From Gillisella vitis (GTDB lineage: Bacteria; Pseudomonadota; Alphaproteobacteria; Rhizobiales; Rhizobiaceae), in the NCBI RefSeq assembly GCF_001541345.2, contig NZ_LMVL02000001.1, positions 310,001 through 374,000 of the forward strand: a stretch of DNA of 64,000 nt, written 5' to 3'. Below, piece by piece: positions 1 through 8,759 of the stretch (position 1 is its first letter; the number at the start of each line of letters is the position of its first letter). The translations under genes and the position numbers were made by a program. The notes beneath the pieces are model-generated. The model saw only the letters and a program-made list of their open reading frames with translations. It did not search any database and had not been told where the DNA came from.

Positions 1-475
1 CCGGGTGGGCAGTTTGCAGAATTCGACGATGATGGCGCGTCGCATCGGCGTCGCCCGCCGCAAGATCGTCGCGGCCCCAGCCTATCTTGAGCGCCACGGC
101 ATGCCCCAAACCATTGAGGATCTCGGGCAGCATAATTGTCTCGGGTTCAACTTCCGCAGGATGGCACCGGTGTGGCCTTTGAGGGAGAGTGGCCGGATCG
201 TCGATCGCGCCGTCCATGGATCGCTGGTCGCCAACAACGGAGAGACGGTGCGGCGCATGGCGATTGCAGGTGTCGGGCTCGCCCGCCTCGGCGATTACCA
301 CGTCCGCGCCGATCTGGCCGCCGGACGTCTGGTCGAGGTTCTTGCTTCGGCGGTGGAAGGTGACGAGGAGGAGATCAACGCCCTCTATCTCGGAGGACGC
401 CGCCTAGCGCATCGCGTCCGTGTCTTCCTCGATTTCATGGCACCGCGCCTTCAAGGTTTCCTGCAACAGCGATAG
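1..475 (+). CDS. LysR-family transcriptional regulator, C-terminal part (5' end outside window)
   Basis: The reading frame is open from the first bases of the window, so the gene begins upstream and only about 157 residues are visible. They match the second half of a LysR substrate-binding domain: a 'PAYLERHG' segment followed by the usual 'DLxxHNCLGF' turn, then 'GETVRRMAIAGVGLARLGDY', which in this family forms the last beta-alpha units lining the effector pocket. The DNA-binding helix-turn-helix lies outside the window. A LysR protein normally regulates a divergently transcribed gene at its 5' end, which cannot be seen here, so no target can be proposed. Confidence 0.85.
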   Translation, partial: RVGSLQNSTMMARRIGVARRKIVAAPAYLERHGMPQTIEDLGQHNCLGFNFRRMAPVWPLRESGRIVDRAVHGSLVANNGETVRRMAIAGVGLARLGDYHVRADLAAGRLVEVLASAVEGDEEEINALYLGGRRLAHRVRVFLDFMAPRLQGFLQQR

Positions 476-604
476 TTTTCTGCTGAGGGCGTTACGAGTA
501 CACCGCGTGTCATGCTAGAATGTCCCGCACGGTGATCGCTGCGCGGTTATTTTTTCGGCGCGTTGGGTTTGGCATTGGCCGTTAGAGTTTGCCTCGGGAA
601 ACGT

Positions 605-629
605 GGAACCTCCTAGACGGTAGGGGCTT
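605..629 (+). promoter_or_regulatory. Candidate EcfG/RpoE2-type general stress promoter upstream of the GreA-like gene
   Basis: GGAAC at 605-609 is followed after exactly 18 bases by TT at 628-629, 26 bases before the start codon. This agrees with the GGAAC-N18/19-TT pattern described for alphaproteobacterial EcfG (RpoE2) promoters. It is a short pattern and could occur by chance; its placement in the leader of a transcription factor gene makes it credible. Confidence 0.4.
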
Positions 630-654
630 ATCAAGTTTTGAATAGAGATCGAAT

Positions 655-1140
655 ATGAGTGTTGCATTTACCAAGGAAGACAGTGCGGAAACGGCAGCTG
701 AAACGCTACTGCCCGAGCGCCCGATTTCACCACATCCGAATCTTGTGACGGAATCGGGACTAAAAGCGCTGGAACGGCAACGCTTGCAAGCACGTGAGGC
801 TTATGATGCCGCGCGGGCCATTGAAGACGTCAATGAACGTCGTCGGCAGATGGCCGGGCCTTTTCGGGATTTGAACTACCTTGAAGAGAGGCTTCACACG
901 GCTCAGGTCATGCCCGATCCGACCTCTGCTGATAGCGTTGCTTTTGGAACGACCGTGACGTTCACCCGTGATGATGGGCGCGTCCAATCCTATCGTATCG
1001 TCGGCGAAGACGAAGCAGATCCGAAGGCAGGATCAATCTCCTATGTCTCCCCGGTGGCAAGGGCGCTTATGGGCAAGGCTGTCGGTGATGTCGTCAGTCT
1101 TGGTGATCAAGAGCTTGAGATCACGGCTATCGCGCCGTGA
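655..1140 (+). CDS. GreA/GreB-family transcription elongation factor paralogue
   Basis: 161 residues, about the length of GreA (158). Residues ~30-90 form the charged helical region expected for the N-terminal coiled coil ('SGLKALERQRLQAREAYDAA'), and residues ~100-160 are the FKBP-like C-terminal domain with 'FGTTVTFTRDDGR', 'YRIVGEDEADP' and 'SPVARALMGKAVGD', the classic Gre signature. It presumably binds in the RNA polymerase secondary channel. The N-terminus is atypical (acidic, Pro-rich, no canonical GreA start), so this is probably an accessory paralogue rather than the housekeeping GreA. It is monocistronic; the candidate EcfG promoter upstream suggests stress induction. Role in transcript cleavage versus other channel-binding functions is not decidable here. 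Confidence 0.8.
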   Translation: MSVAFTKEDSAETAAETLLPERPISPHPNLVTESGLKALERQRLQAREAYDAARAIEDVNERRRQMAGPFRDLNYLEERLHTAQVMPDPTSADSVAFGTTVTFTRDDGRVQSYRIVGEDEADPKAGSISYVSPVARALMGKAVGDVVSLGDQELEITAIAP

Positions 1141-1215
1141 CCTTTCGCGAATGCAAAACGCTGTGTCATCGTTTGCCCGTATCAGTGCCGATGAGACAGG
1201 ATTGAACGATCCCAC

Positions 1216-1278
1216 CAGTGAAAAGTGGAAACCGGTTTTCCCTAGAGTCCCTGTCAGGTTCAATCTGAACCTGACAGG
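1216..1278 (-). repeat. RIME-like mosaic repeat, copy 1 (hairpin plus partial box)
   Basis: A perfect inverted repeat with 13-bp arms (CCTGTCAGGTTCA at 1250-1262 and its complement at 1266-1278, 3-base loop) is followed on the minus strand by a partial box at 1216-1242 containing GGGAAAACCGGTTTCCACTT. Related hairpin and box modules recur near 12.6, 20.0 and 35.0 kb. The hairpin begins 9 bases after the stop codon of the minus-strand glycosidase gene and may also serve as a transcription end for both convergent genes. Confidence 0.7.
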
Positions 1279-1287
1279 CTGTCGTCG

Positions 1288-2649
1288 TTACGCCACCCCT
1301 CCGATGCGGGCCCATTGCGGAATCCACTGATCGTGAGCCTTCAACAGATCCGTCGTCAATGACCAGATCTGATCGAGATCGAGTTCGGCTGCCGTATGCG
1401 GGTCCATCATCGCGGCGTGATAGAGGTGTTCGGGGTTTTCGTTGATCAAGGCAGCCACCGTCAGTTCCTGCACGTTGATATTGGTGCGCATCAGGGCTGT
1501 GAGCTGCGGTGGCAGGGCTCCGATGGTGGTGGGCTGAATGCCGTTATCATCGACAAGGCAGGGCACTTCCACGGCGCAATTGTCCGGCAGAGAGGTGATG
1601 CAGCCATTGTTGCGTAGGTTGCCGTAAATCACCGAGGGTTCGCCCGTCCAGACCGAATTGATGATCGAGGAGGCATATTCCTTCGATGGTTTGACTTCGA
1701 TCTTGTCTGCGGAGCGATAGGCGGCGGCCTGGTCTTTCCATCGTTCAACCTGCTCGATGCAACGTTTGGGATATTCATCCAGCGGAATGCCAAATTTCTC
1801 AATCAAGTCTTCGCGTCCTTCCTTGATGAAATACGGCGTGTATTCGGCAAAATGCTCCGAGCTTTCGGTGACGAAATAGCCAAGGCGCGTCAGCATTTCA
1901 TAGCGCACCTTGTTGGGGCAACGCGGGTTCCAGGTGGGCTTCGGCGCGCGGCCCTCACGATAGCCGCGCAGCAAATCGGGATAGAGATCACGGTAGGAGC
2001 CATCCGGCTGGCGGTGCTCGAAATTGAGGTAAAACGCCATGTGATTGATGCCGGCGGAGCGGTAGCGGATGTCCTCATAGGGAATGGACAGATCCTCTGC
2101 CAGTTCCATGGCCGTACCCTGAACGGAGTGGCACAGGCCAACCTGTTTGATGGCCGGATATTTCTCGGCAATCGCCCAGGTGTTGATGGCCATCGGGTTG
2201 ACATATTGCAGCATGATCGCTTGCGGGCAGACCTGCATCATATCCCCGCAAATGCTCCACAGATGCGGCACGGTGCGCAAGCCCCGCATGATGCCACCGA
2301 CACCCAGTGTATCGGCAATGGTCTGGCGAAGGCCGTATTTCTTCGGCACTTCGAAATCGGTGACGGTGCAAGGCTCATAACCGCCGATCTGAAAGGCGAC
2401 GACCACGAAGTTGGCCCCCTCCAGCGCCTGACGCTGATCGGCAAAGGTCTCAACCGTGGCGGACGCGCCAAAGGTGGAAATCAGCTTTCTGGCAACAACT
2501 TCGCTTTCTTCCAGACGCTGTGGATTGATATCCATCAGTGCGATCCGCGCACCTGAGAGTGCCGGACGTTGCAGAACGTCGCCGATGATATTCTTCATGA
2601 ACACGGTGGAACCGGCACCAATGAAGGTGATTTTGGGCTGTTTTGTCAT
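1288..2649 (-). CDS. agaL2: Family 4 glycoside hydrolase, alpha-galactosidase type
   Basis: 453 residues, full length for GH4. These enzymes use NAD+ and a divalent metal for redox-assisted hydrolysis of alpha-glycosides in the cytoplasm. The N-terminus has the dinucleotide-binding 'FIGAGSTVF' loop, and the metal-binding Cys and His appear in 'GLCHSVQGT' and 'AGINHMAF'. It is the last gene of the leftward operon, 25 bases after the ATPase gene, and is paralogous to the first gene of that operon. The order (GH4, binding protein, two permeases, fused ATPase, GH4) is that of agaL1-agpABCD-agaL2 in Sinorhizobium meliloti, so melibiose or raffinose cleavage is the likely role. GH4 also includes alpha-glucosidases and galacturonidases; specificity is inferred from context. 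Confidence 0.85.
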   Translation of the reverse strand: MTKQPKITFIGAGSTVFMKNIIGDVLQRPALSGARIALMDINPQRLEESEVVARKLISTFGASATVETFADQRQALEGANFVVVAFQIGGYEPCTVTDFEVPKKYGLRQTIADTLGVGGIMRGLRTVPHLWSICGDMMQVCPQAIMLQYVNPMAINTWAIAEKYPAIKQVGLCHSVQGTAMELAEDLSIPYEDIRYRSAGINHMAFYLNFEHRQPDGSYRDLYPDLLRGYREGRAPKPTWNPRCPNKVRYEMLTRLGYFVTESSEHFAEYTPYFIKEGREDLIEKFGIPLDEYPKRCIEQVERWKDQAAAYRSADKIEVKPSKEYASSIINSVWTGEPSVIYGNLRNNGCITSLPDNCAVEVPCLVDDNGIQPTTIGALPPQLTALMRTNINVQELTVAALINENPEHLYHAAMMDPHTAAELDLDQIWSLTTDLLKAHDQWIPQWARIGGVA

Positions 2650-2674
2650 GATAGGGGTCTCGCTGTCTTAGGGA

Positions 2675-4342
2675 TTATGTGGCGACGTTGAAAGCAGCTC
2701 TGACGAGCCGTTGGGTATAGGCGGTTTGGGGATGGCTGAGAATGTCCTCAACAGGACCCTGCTCAACGATCTGTCCGTGCTGCATCACCGCAACCCGGTG
2801 GCAAAGCGCGCGAACAACCTTGAGATCATGGGAAATGAAGAGATAGCTCAGGCCTTTTTCATCCTGAAGCTTGCGCAGCAGGTCGATAATCTGGGCCTGA
2901 ACCGAGAGATCAAGCGCCGATGTCGGCTCATCCAGCAGGATGAATTCCGGTTCCAGCGCCACCGCCCGGGCAATGGCAATCCGCTGGCGTTGGCCACCGG
3001 AAAATTCATGCGGAAACCGCGATAGGATGTTGCCGGGCATGCCTGCGCTGATCAGCGCCTCGCGCACACGGTCCAGCCTTTCGCTGCGACTTGTGCCGAT
3101 ATTGTTGACGATCAAGCCTTCCTCAATGATCTGGCCTACCGACATGCGCGGGTTGAGTGAAGAAAACGGGTCTTGAAACACCACCTGCATACGCGAGCGC
3201 AAAGGTCGCATCTGTTCGCGGCTGTTGTTCTCTATGGCTTGGCCGTCAAACAGGATCCGGCCGCTATCAACGCTCATGAGTTTCACCAGGGCTTGGCCAA
3301 AGGTGGTTTTGCCGGAACCACTCTCGCCCACCAGACCCAATGTTTCATGGCGATGCAGGATGATGGAAAGGCTGTTGACGGCGACCAGTTCTTTCAACTG
3401 CGGTTTGAAAAAGCCACCATGTTTGAGCATGAAAGACACGCGGACATCGCGGCCTTCCAGAATACTGGCAGAGCCGACCGGCATGGGATTGGCCATGCCC
3501 TTGGGTTCCGATGCCAGCAGATGGCGGGTGTAGGGATGCTGTGGATGTTCAAACAGCGCCGTCGTGGTGTTGTGCTCCTTCACTTCACCGTTCTGCATCA
3601 CATAGACATAGTCTGAAAACTGCCGAACGACCGTGAGATCATGGGTGATCAGGATCACCGCCATGCCCAGGCTTTTTTGCAGATCGCGGATCAGGTTGAG
3701 AATCTGCGCCTGCACGGTGACATCCAGCGCCGTGGTTGGCTCATCGGCAATCAGCACATCGGGGCTATTGGCCAGCGCCATGGCAATCATGATGCGTTGA
3801 CGCTGGCCGCCGGACAATTGATGCGGATATTGGTTGAGACGGGCCTCAGGCTCCGGGATTTGCACCTGACGCAACAGCTCCAGTGCGCGCTCCATGGCTT
3901 GCTTGCTGCTCATTTTCTGGTGCACGCGGATGGCTTCCGCGATCTGTGCGCCGATGGTGTAGACCGGATTGAGCGAGCTCATCGGCTCTTGAAAAATCAT
4001 CGAGATCCGGTTTCCGCGCAGCGCCCGACGCTGGCGATCCGAGAATTTCAGAATGTTTTGCCCATCATAGGCAATACTGGAGCGGGCCGATAAAGTTGCG
4101 CGCTTGGTCAACAGCCCCATGATGCTGCGGGCCGTGACCGACTTACCAGAGCCGGATTCACCAACAACCGCGATGGTTTCCCCTCTATACAGCTGGAAGG
4201 AGACGTTCTTCACCGCTTCCACCGTGCCGCCTTCGACCTTGAAGGACACGGCCAGTTGGCGGGCGTCGATAATCGGCGTGCCGAGAAGGCTGGTGTGATC
4301 GTGCCTCTCATCAGGCGCCAATGCATTCGTAGTGTTTGCCAT
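2675..4342 (-). CDS. agpD: Fused duplicated ABC transporter ATPase for alpha-galactosides
   Basis: 555 residues carrying two complete nucleotide-binding domains, equivalent to a DppD-DppF fusion. Domain 1 (~25-275) has Walker A 'GESGSGKS', signature 'LSGGQRQRIMIAMAL' and Walker B 'LIADEPTTALD'. Domain 2 (~295-550) has Walker A 'GESGSGKTTFG', signature 'FSGGQRQRIAIARAV' and 'LLDEPTSALDLS'. It energises import by the permease pair encoded just upstream in the operon (12-base gap). Although it belongs to the peptide/nickel class, the operon context with GH4 enzymes indicates alpha-galactoside uptake, as for S. meliloti Agp. Confidence 0.88.
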   Translation of the reverse strand: MANTTNALAPDERHDHTSLLGTPIIDARQLAVSFKVEGGTVEAVKNVSFQLYRGETIAVVGESGSGKSVTARSIMGLLTKRATLSARSSIAYDGQNILKFSDRQRRALRGNRISMIFQEPMSSLNPVYTIGAQIAEAIRVHQKMSSKQAMERALELLRQVQIPEPEARLNQYPHQLSGGQRQRIMIAMALANSPDVLIADEPTTALDVTVQAQILNLIRDLQKSLGMAVILITHDLTVVRQFSDYVYVMQNGEVKEHNTTTALFEHPQHPYTRHLLASEPKGMANPMPVGSASILEGRDVRVSFMLKHGGFFKPQLKELVAVNSLSIILHRHETLGLVGESGSGKTTFGQALVKLMSVDSGRILFDGQAIENNSREQMRPLRSRMQVVFQDPFSSLNPRMSVGQIIEEGLIVNNIGTSRSERLDRVREALISAGMPGNILSRFPHEFSGGQRQRIAIARAVALEPEFILLDEPTSALDLSVQAQIIDLLRKLQDEKGLSYLFISHDLKVVRALCHRVAVMQHGQIVEQGPVEDILSHPQTAYTQRLVRAAFNVAT

Positions 4343-4354
4343 GACTTGGCCTCC

Positions 4355-5473
4355 TCAATAAGGGTCAACGGCGTCGCGCAGACCATCGCCCAGCGCATTG
4401 AACGCAAACACGGTGATCAGCACGAAAGCCACGGGAGACAGGATCCACGGATAGGACCCAATGACGGAATAGGTCGAGGTATCCTGCAACATCAGGCCCC
4501 AGGAAATCAGCGGCGGCTTGACCGCAAAACCCAGAAAACCAAGGAAGGATTCCAGCAGAACTACGCTTGGAATTGCCAGTGTGACGGACACGATGACATG
4601 GCTCATCACATTGGGAAAAATATGCTGAAGGATGATGCGCCGATCCGTGGCCCCAATGGCCATGGCAGCCCGCACATAATCAATACGCGCCAGCGCCAAT
4701 GTCTTGCCGCGCACCTCGCGTGACATCTGCGCCCAGCCCAGCGCCGACATAACCACGATGACAAAGCCCAGGAATACATTGGTGGGGGCAGTCACCGGGA
4801 TCAGCGACGTCAGCGCCAGATAGAGGGGCAATTGCGGGAAGGCCAGCACCAGCTCTACAAAGCGCTGCATCCATGTATCAAACCGGCCACCATAATAGCC
4901 GGAGACCATGCCGACCGTTGTGCCCACCACGGTAACGATAAACACCACCGTGAGCGCGATCATCAGAGAGACGCGAGAGCCGTAAAAGATGCGCGACAGC
5001 ACATCGCGGCCAAATTTATCCGTGCCGAGGAAGTTGATCGGCGTTCCATCTGTTGCACCGAAGAAATGGCGGTCCGTGGGCAAAAGTCCGAGCAGGTTAT
5101 AGCTGAAACCCTTGACGAAGAAGCCAAGATTGACCGGGTGATCGTAGTCTGGCCCCGACAGCGGCTGGAAAGTAATGGGATCAAGCACTGTTCCTTCACT
5201 CAACGGATAGGTGCGTGGCCAGACAAGATGGCCTTGCCGATCCGTAAGACTGATTGTCTGCGGTGGCGCAAAGGCCGTACCGGTCAGCTTCGGATCGACG
5301 GGAGCGAAAAACTCGGCAAACACCACCATCAGCATCAGCAGGCAGACGAGCACAAGGCCCATCATCCCAGTCCACGATCGCCGCAAACGCCGCCAGACCA
5401 GTGCCAGATAGGTCTCATTGCTGTGTGTGTTGGCGGGAGAGGACATGGCTAAGGTTTGAACATCGGCTTTCAT
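4355..5473 (-). CDS. agpC: Alpha-galactoside ABC transporter permease, OppC/DppC class
   Basis: 372 residues with an N-terminal cytoplasmic leader, a first membrane helix at ~37-57 ('TGMMGLVLVCLLMLMVVF'), a long periplasmic loop, and the remaining helices with the EAA-type loop 'AAMAIGATDRRIILQHIFPNV' that contacts the ATPase. The 120-residue loop between helices 1 and 2 is longer than in most DppC proteins, a trait of this Agp-type group. The start overlaps the stop of the preceding permease by 4 bases, a translational-coupling arrangement. It forms the membrane channel with the OppB-type partner. Confidence 0.87.
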   Translation of the reverse strand: MKADVQTLAMSSPANTHSNETYLALVWRRLRRSWTGMMGLVLVCLLMLMVVFAEFFAPVDPKLTGTAFAPPQTISLTDRQGHLVWPRTYPLSEGTVLDPITFQPLSGPDYDHPVNLGFFVKGFSYNLLGLLPTDRHFFGATDGTPINFLGTDKFGRDVLSRIFYGSRVSLMIALTVVFIVTVVGTTVGMVSGYYGGRFDTWMQRFVELVLAFPQLPLYLALTSLIPVTAPTNVFLGFVIVVMSALGWAQMSREVRGKTLALARIDYVRAAMAIGATDRRIILQHIFPNVMSHVIVSVTLAIPSVVLLESFLGFLGFAVKPPLISWGLMLQDTSTYSVIGSYPWILSPVAFVLITVFAFNALGDGLRDAVDPY

Positions 5474-6483
5474 GCGTGCGCCCCTCCGCCCAACCGAACT
5501 CGAGGATCAAGAAGCGCCAGCAGCATGTCGGCAATGATATTGCCCACAATCAGCGTGGCGGAGAGAACCAGCATAAAGGTTGCTGTGACATAGACATCAC
5601 CCACCCACATGGAGCCGACAATGGCCGGTCCAACGGTTGGCAGGGCAAAAATAATCGCGGTTTCGATCTCGCCGGTCAGCATATAGGGCAGCACCACGCC
5701 CTGATACATGATCAGCGGATGCAGCGCATTTGGCACCGCATGACGCAAGATCACCTGTCGCTCGCTGAGGCCCTTGGCGCGGGCGGTTTCGACATATTGC
5801 GCGTTCAGTGTATCCAGCAGATTGCCGCGCATGACCCGCATATTATAGGCCAGCCCGCCAAAGGTGGCGATGGCAATCACCGGCCACACATGCTGCAACA
5901 GGTCAACGAACTTGGCAAAGGACCAGGGCGCTCCACCATATTTGGCAGAATTGAAACTGTTGATTTCCGTAGCATTGAAATGGAACACCATGATGTAGAC
6001 GATGATCAGCGCCATCAGAAAACGCGGCACGGTCATGCCCAGAAACGAGATGCCGGACAGCAGGCTATCCACCCAGGTATATTGACGGGTCGCGGCCAGA
6101 ATGCCGAAGGTGATGCCAATGACGGAGGCGAGGATATGGCAAACCAGCGCCAGCGCCAATGTTCGGGGCAAGCGCTCGCCCACCACTTCCGACACAGGTT
6201 TGTTGTAGAACAGGCTATGGCCAAAATCGCCACGGGTGACGATGCCGGTGATCCAGTTGATGTATTGGATGGGGATCGGTTTATCCAACCCGTTGGCAAT
6301 CTTATAGGCCTGCGCCTGCGCATCGGCAGCTTCAAACGATGCGCCGCCTTGATTGATCATCTGGGAGCGGATGTAGTCGCTGTAATCCCCTGGAGGGGCC
6401 TTGATGATGGCAAAGGTGACAACGCTGAGAACAAACAGCACCGGTATGGCAGAGGCTATGCGCACAAGCAGAAATCTAAACAT
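5470..6483 (-). CDS. agpB: Alpha-galactoside ABC transporter permease, OppB/DppB class
   Basis: 337 residues. The opening hydrophobic helix 'LVRIASAIPVLFVLSVVTF' and the following 'PGD' motif are typical of the DppB family, and the cytoplasmic EAA loop appears as 'TARAKGLSERQVILRHAVPNA'. It pairs with the downstream permease, with which it overlaps by 4 bases. It lies 73 bases downstream of the binding-protein gene. Family membership is certain; the sugar substrate is inferred from the flanking GH4 glycosidases and from the conserved Agp gene order. Confidence 0.87.
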   Translation of the reverse strand: MFRFLLVRIASAIPVLFVLSVVTFAIIKAPPGDYSDYIRSQMINQGGASFEAADAQAQAYKIANGLDKPIPIQYINWITGIVTRGDFGHSLFYNKPVSEVVGERLPRTLALALVCHILASVIGITFGILAATRQYTWVDSLLSGISFLGMTVPRFLMALIIVYIMVFHFNATEINSFNSAKYGGAPWSFAKFVDLLQHVWPVIAIATFGGLAYNMRVMRGNLLDTLNAQYVETARAKGLSERQVILRHAVPNALHPLIMYQGVVLPYMLTGEIETAIIFALPTVGPAIVGSMWVGDVYVTATFMLVLSATLIVGNIIADMLLALLDPRVRLGGGAHA

Positions 6484-6556
6484 TGGAATGTGCTCTCTTG
6501 TGTTTCAGGGAGTTGCCTTCAGCCTGCGAAGATTTCACAGGCTGAAGCGCTGCTGA

Positions 6557-8644
6557 TCAGTTGAGAGGTTTGTTTTCGCCCGGCTTGCCGGGAAGTTGGT
6601 TTTTGAACAATTCGAAATCACCCTGCTTGTCTGCGGCGACAAACATGCGTTCGCGGATGATGGTGTCTTCCGCCCAGTTGAACATGAAGATCGGAGCGCC
6701 GACCGGAACATTGGAGAACCGCTTGTTGATGATCAGCGCGCCCGGATATTCCGTCAGTCCAATGGTATCGACATTTTCAGTGGCGATCTTCTGATACTGT
6801 TTCATTAAATCCCGTCGCTCGACATTGTCCTGAGACGCAATGAACCTGTTGACGATGGCAACCAGCTGCTTCTCATAGGGCATCAGATCAACCGTGCCGT
6901 CCTTCCCCGCGCGGTGATGCCCGCTGGTGCGTGGCCCGGTTGGCGCCAATTGCGCCGTGTTTTGCACCACGGAAGTCATGTCGGGATCATTGCGGCGGAT
7001 CATCCAATCGAACCGGCCGCCAAAATTGGCCTGATCGCGTTTGACACCATCCAGTGAGTTCAGCACCACTTTCAAGCCCAGCTTTTCCATCTGGCCAATC
7101 ACACCTTCGGCAAGGTTTCGATCGGTTCCATAGTCAGAGGTGGAGAGCAGAACGATCTGCACATCCTGACCACCTGCGACACCTGCCGGGAAATTGACGA
7201 AACCGTCGCCATCGGTATCCTTCAGCCCGGCCTTGGCCAAAAGCGCCTTTGCCCCCGGCAGATCAAAGGGATAATAGACTGTCGATTGGCGGTCATAAAA
7301 GCTCGTGCCTGACGACAATCCGCCAGGATAAATGGCGGTGAACGGTCCCTTGACCAGCGATTCCCCGATCTTCTTACGATCCAGGGCCATGGTAATGGCT
7401 TTGCGGAAATCGGGATTGCGGTTCAGCTCGCGCACCGCCTGACCGCGCGTATCGGGATCACCCCAGCCATTGGCCGAATAGTTAAGCCGCAGATTATAGC
7501 CGATCAGACGCGCGCCAAAGGCAAGGCGGGAAGGGGCCGATGGCTGCGCTGCCCGCTTCAGGCTTTCGACAAAATTCTCCGGCTGTTCAAGATTGGACAG
7601 GTCGCCGGAGCCAGCAATGGCCTGCACATCGCGGTCGGCCCATGTCGAGAGCTTGTAGTGAATCTCATTGATATAGGGCAGTTGATGCCCCTGCTCATCC
7701 ACCTTCCAGTAATAGGGATTGCGGCGCAGCACGATCATATCGTCAGGACGATAGGACACGGGCGTCCAGGCCCCCATCACCGGAATGTTCATATACTCAG
7801 GCGGAAAGCCGTTCTTATACTGATCATAGGTGAAGTCCTTGGCATATTTCGGGTGCTTTGTTTTGAGGATATGGGCCGGGCCAGGGCAGAATGTTCCGTA
7901 AGCCATGGCGAACAAATATTGTCGCGGAAACGCCTCCTTGAAGGTCCACTCGACGGTATAATCATCAATGGCTTTCAGCGTCGTGCCTTCGCCAAAAGTT
8001 TCGGGCGTTGCGCCGTTCAAGGGTGTGACATTTCTGTCCAGAACATTGTCATTCCAGTAGAACATCACATCATCAGAGGTGAACGGCACGCCATCCGACC
8101 ATTTCGCCCCCTCAATCAGGTGCATGGTCAGTTTGTGTCCATCCGCAGACCAATCCCAGCTCTTGGCGAGATTGGGCAAAGGCTCCACATCATCGGCCTT
8201 CACCTGAAACAGCGGGGCTGTCCGCGTCAGGCATTCCGACATGGCAATGTCGATACCGCCCCAGCCTTGGGTCTGGCCTGCCGAATAGTTCCAGCCCTCG
8301 GGCCTACCACCAATGACGTGGCGCAAGGTATCGCCATAGACACCGATGCCATCGGGCATATTGCCGGTCTTGAATACTAGTGGCTCTTTCGGCAGGCGCT
8401 CCTTCACCGGCGGCAGTTTACCAGTTTTGACGAATTTCTCCGTCACCCAATCCGGCTCGCTGTAATTCGGCAGAGCCTTGAACTCCTCAATGGAATCCCG
8501 CGGCACATAGGTGATCTTGCCTTGTCCCGGAAAGGGAGGAGCCTCAGGCACGATGGTCGGCTCGGACGCAAAGGCTGCAACAGCAAAAACCGACACGCCC
8601 AGCAACAGGGCAGTAGTCTTTGCGGTATGGGTGACGCTTTTCAT
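6557..8644 (-). CDS. agpA: Periplasmic alpha-galactoside-binding protein of the oligopeptide-binding class
   Basis: 695 residues, long for a family 5 (OppA/DppA) binding protein but in line with AgpA of S. meliloti. A signal peptide is clear: 'MKSVTHTAKTTALLLG...AFASEP', with cleavage expected near residue 27. The body shows family 5 hallmarks such as 'LAKSWDWSADGHKLTMHLI', 'WSDGVPFTSDDV' and 'LNRNPDFRKAITMALDR'. AgpA is the textbook case of a peptide-type binding protein that delivers melibiose and raffinose rather than peptides. It is the second gene of the operon, 115 bases after the first GH4 gene; the gap and its own good ribosome site suggest boosted expression. Confidence 0.88.
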   Translation of the reverse strand: MKSVTHTAKTTALLLGVSVFAVAAFASEPTIVPEAPPFPGQGKITYVPRDSIEEFKALPNYSEPDWVTEKFVKTGKLPPVKERLPKEPLVFKTGNMPDGIGVYGDTLRHVIGGRPEGWNYSAGQTQGWGGIDIAMSECLTRTAPLFQVKADDVEPLPNLAKSWDWSADGHKLTMHLIEGAKWSDGVPFTSDDVMFYWNDNVLDRNVTPLNGATPETFGEGTTLKAIDDYTVEWTFKEAFPRQYLFAMAYGTFCPGPAHILKTKHPKYAKDFTYDQYKNGFPPEYMNIPVMGAWTPVSYRPDDMIVLRRNPYYWKVDEQGHQLPYINEIHYKLSTWADRDVQAIAGSGDLSNLEQPENFVESLKRAAQPSAPSRLAFGARLIGYNLRLNYSANGWGDPDTRGQAVRELNRNPDFRKAITMALDRKKIGESLVKGPFTAIYPGGLSSGTSFYDRQSTVYYPFDLPGAKALLAKAGLKDTDGDGFVNFPAGVAGGQDVQIVLLSTSDYGTDRNLAEGVIGQMEKLGLKVVLNSLDGVKRDQANFGGRFDWMIRRNDPDMTSVVQNTAQLAPTGPRTSGHHRAGKDGTVDLMPYEKQLVAIVNRFIASQDNVERRDLMKQYQKIATENVDTIGLTEYPGALIINKRFSNVPVGAPIFMFNWAEDTIIRERMFVAADKQGDFELFKNQLPGKPGENKPLN

Positions 8645-8759
8645 GATGGTTGTTCCCTCCTCACTTCTTATAGTTGTGCCGCAAAATACGCGGCGCTCCC
8701 TCGCGGGTCATGGCATCCGATCCCTCCTCAGAAACCGGATGTCATGCTGCCCTGATCAA

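Noticed and set aside
5254-6564. 436-codon open frame on the plus strand across the two agp permease genes
   Set aside because: Shadow frame with Gln/His/Arg-rich low-complexity text and no domain, overlapping two clear permeases.
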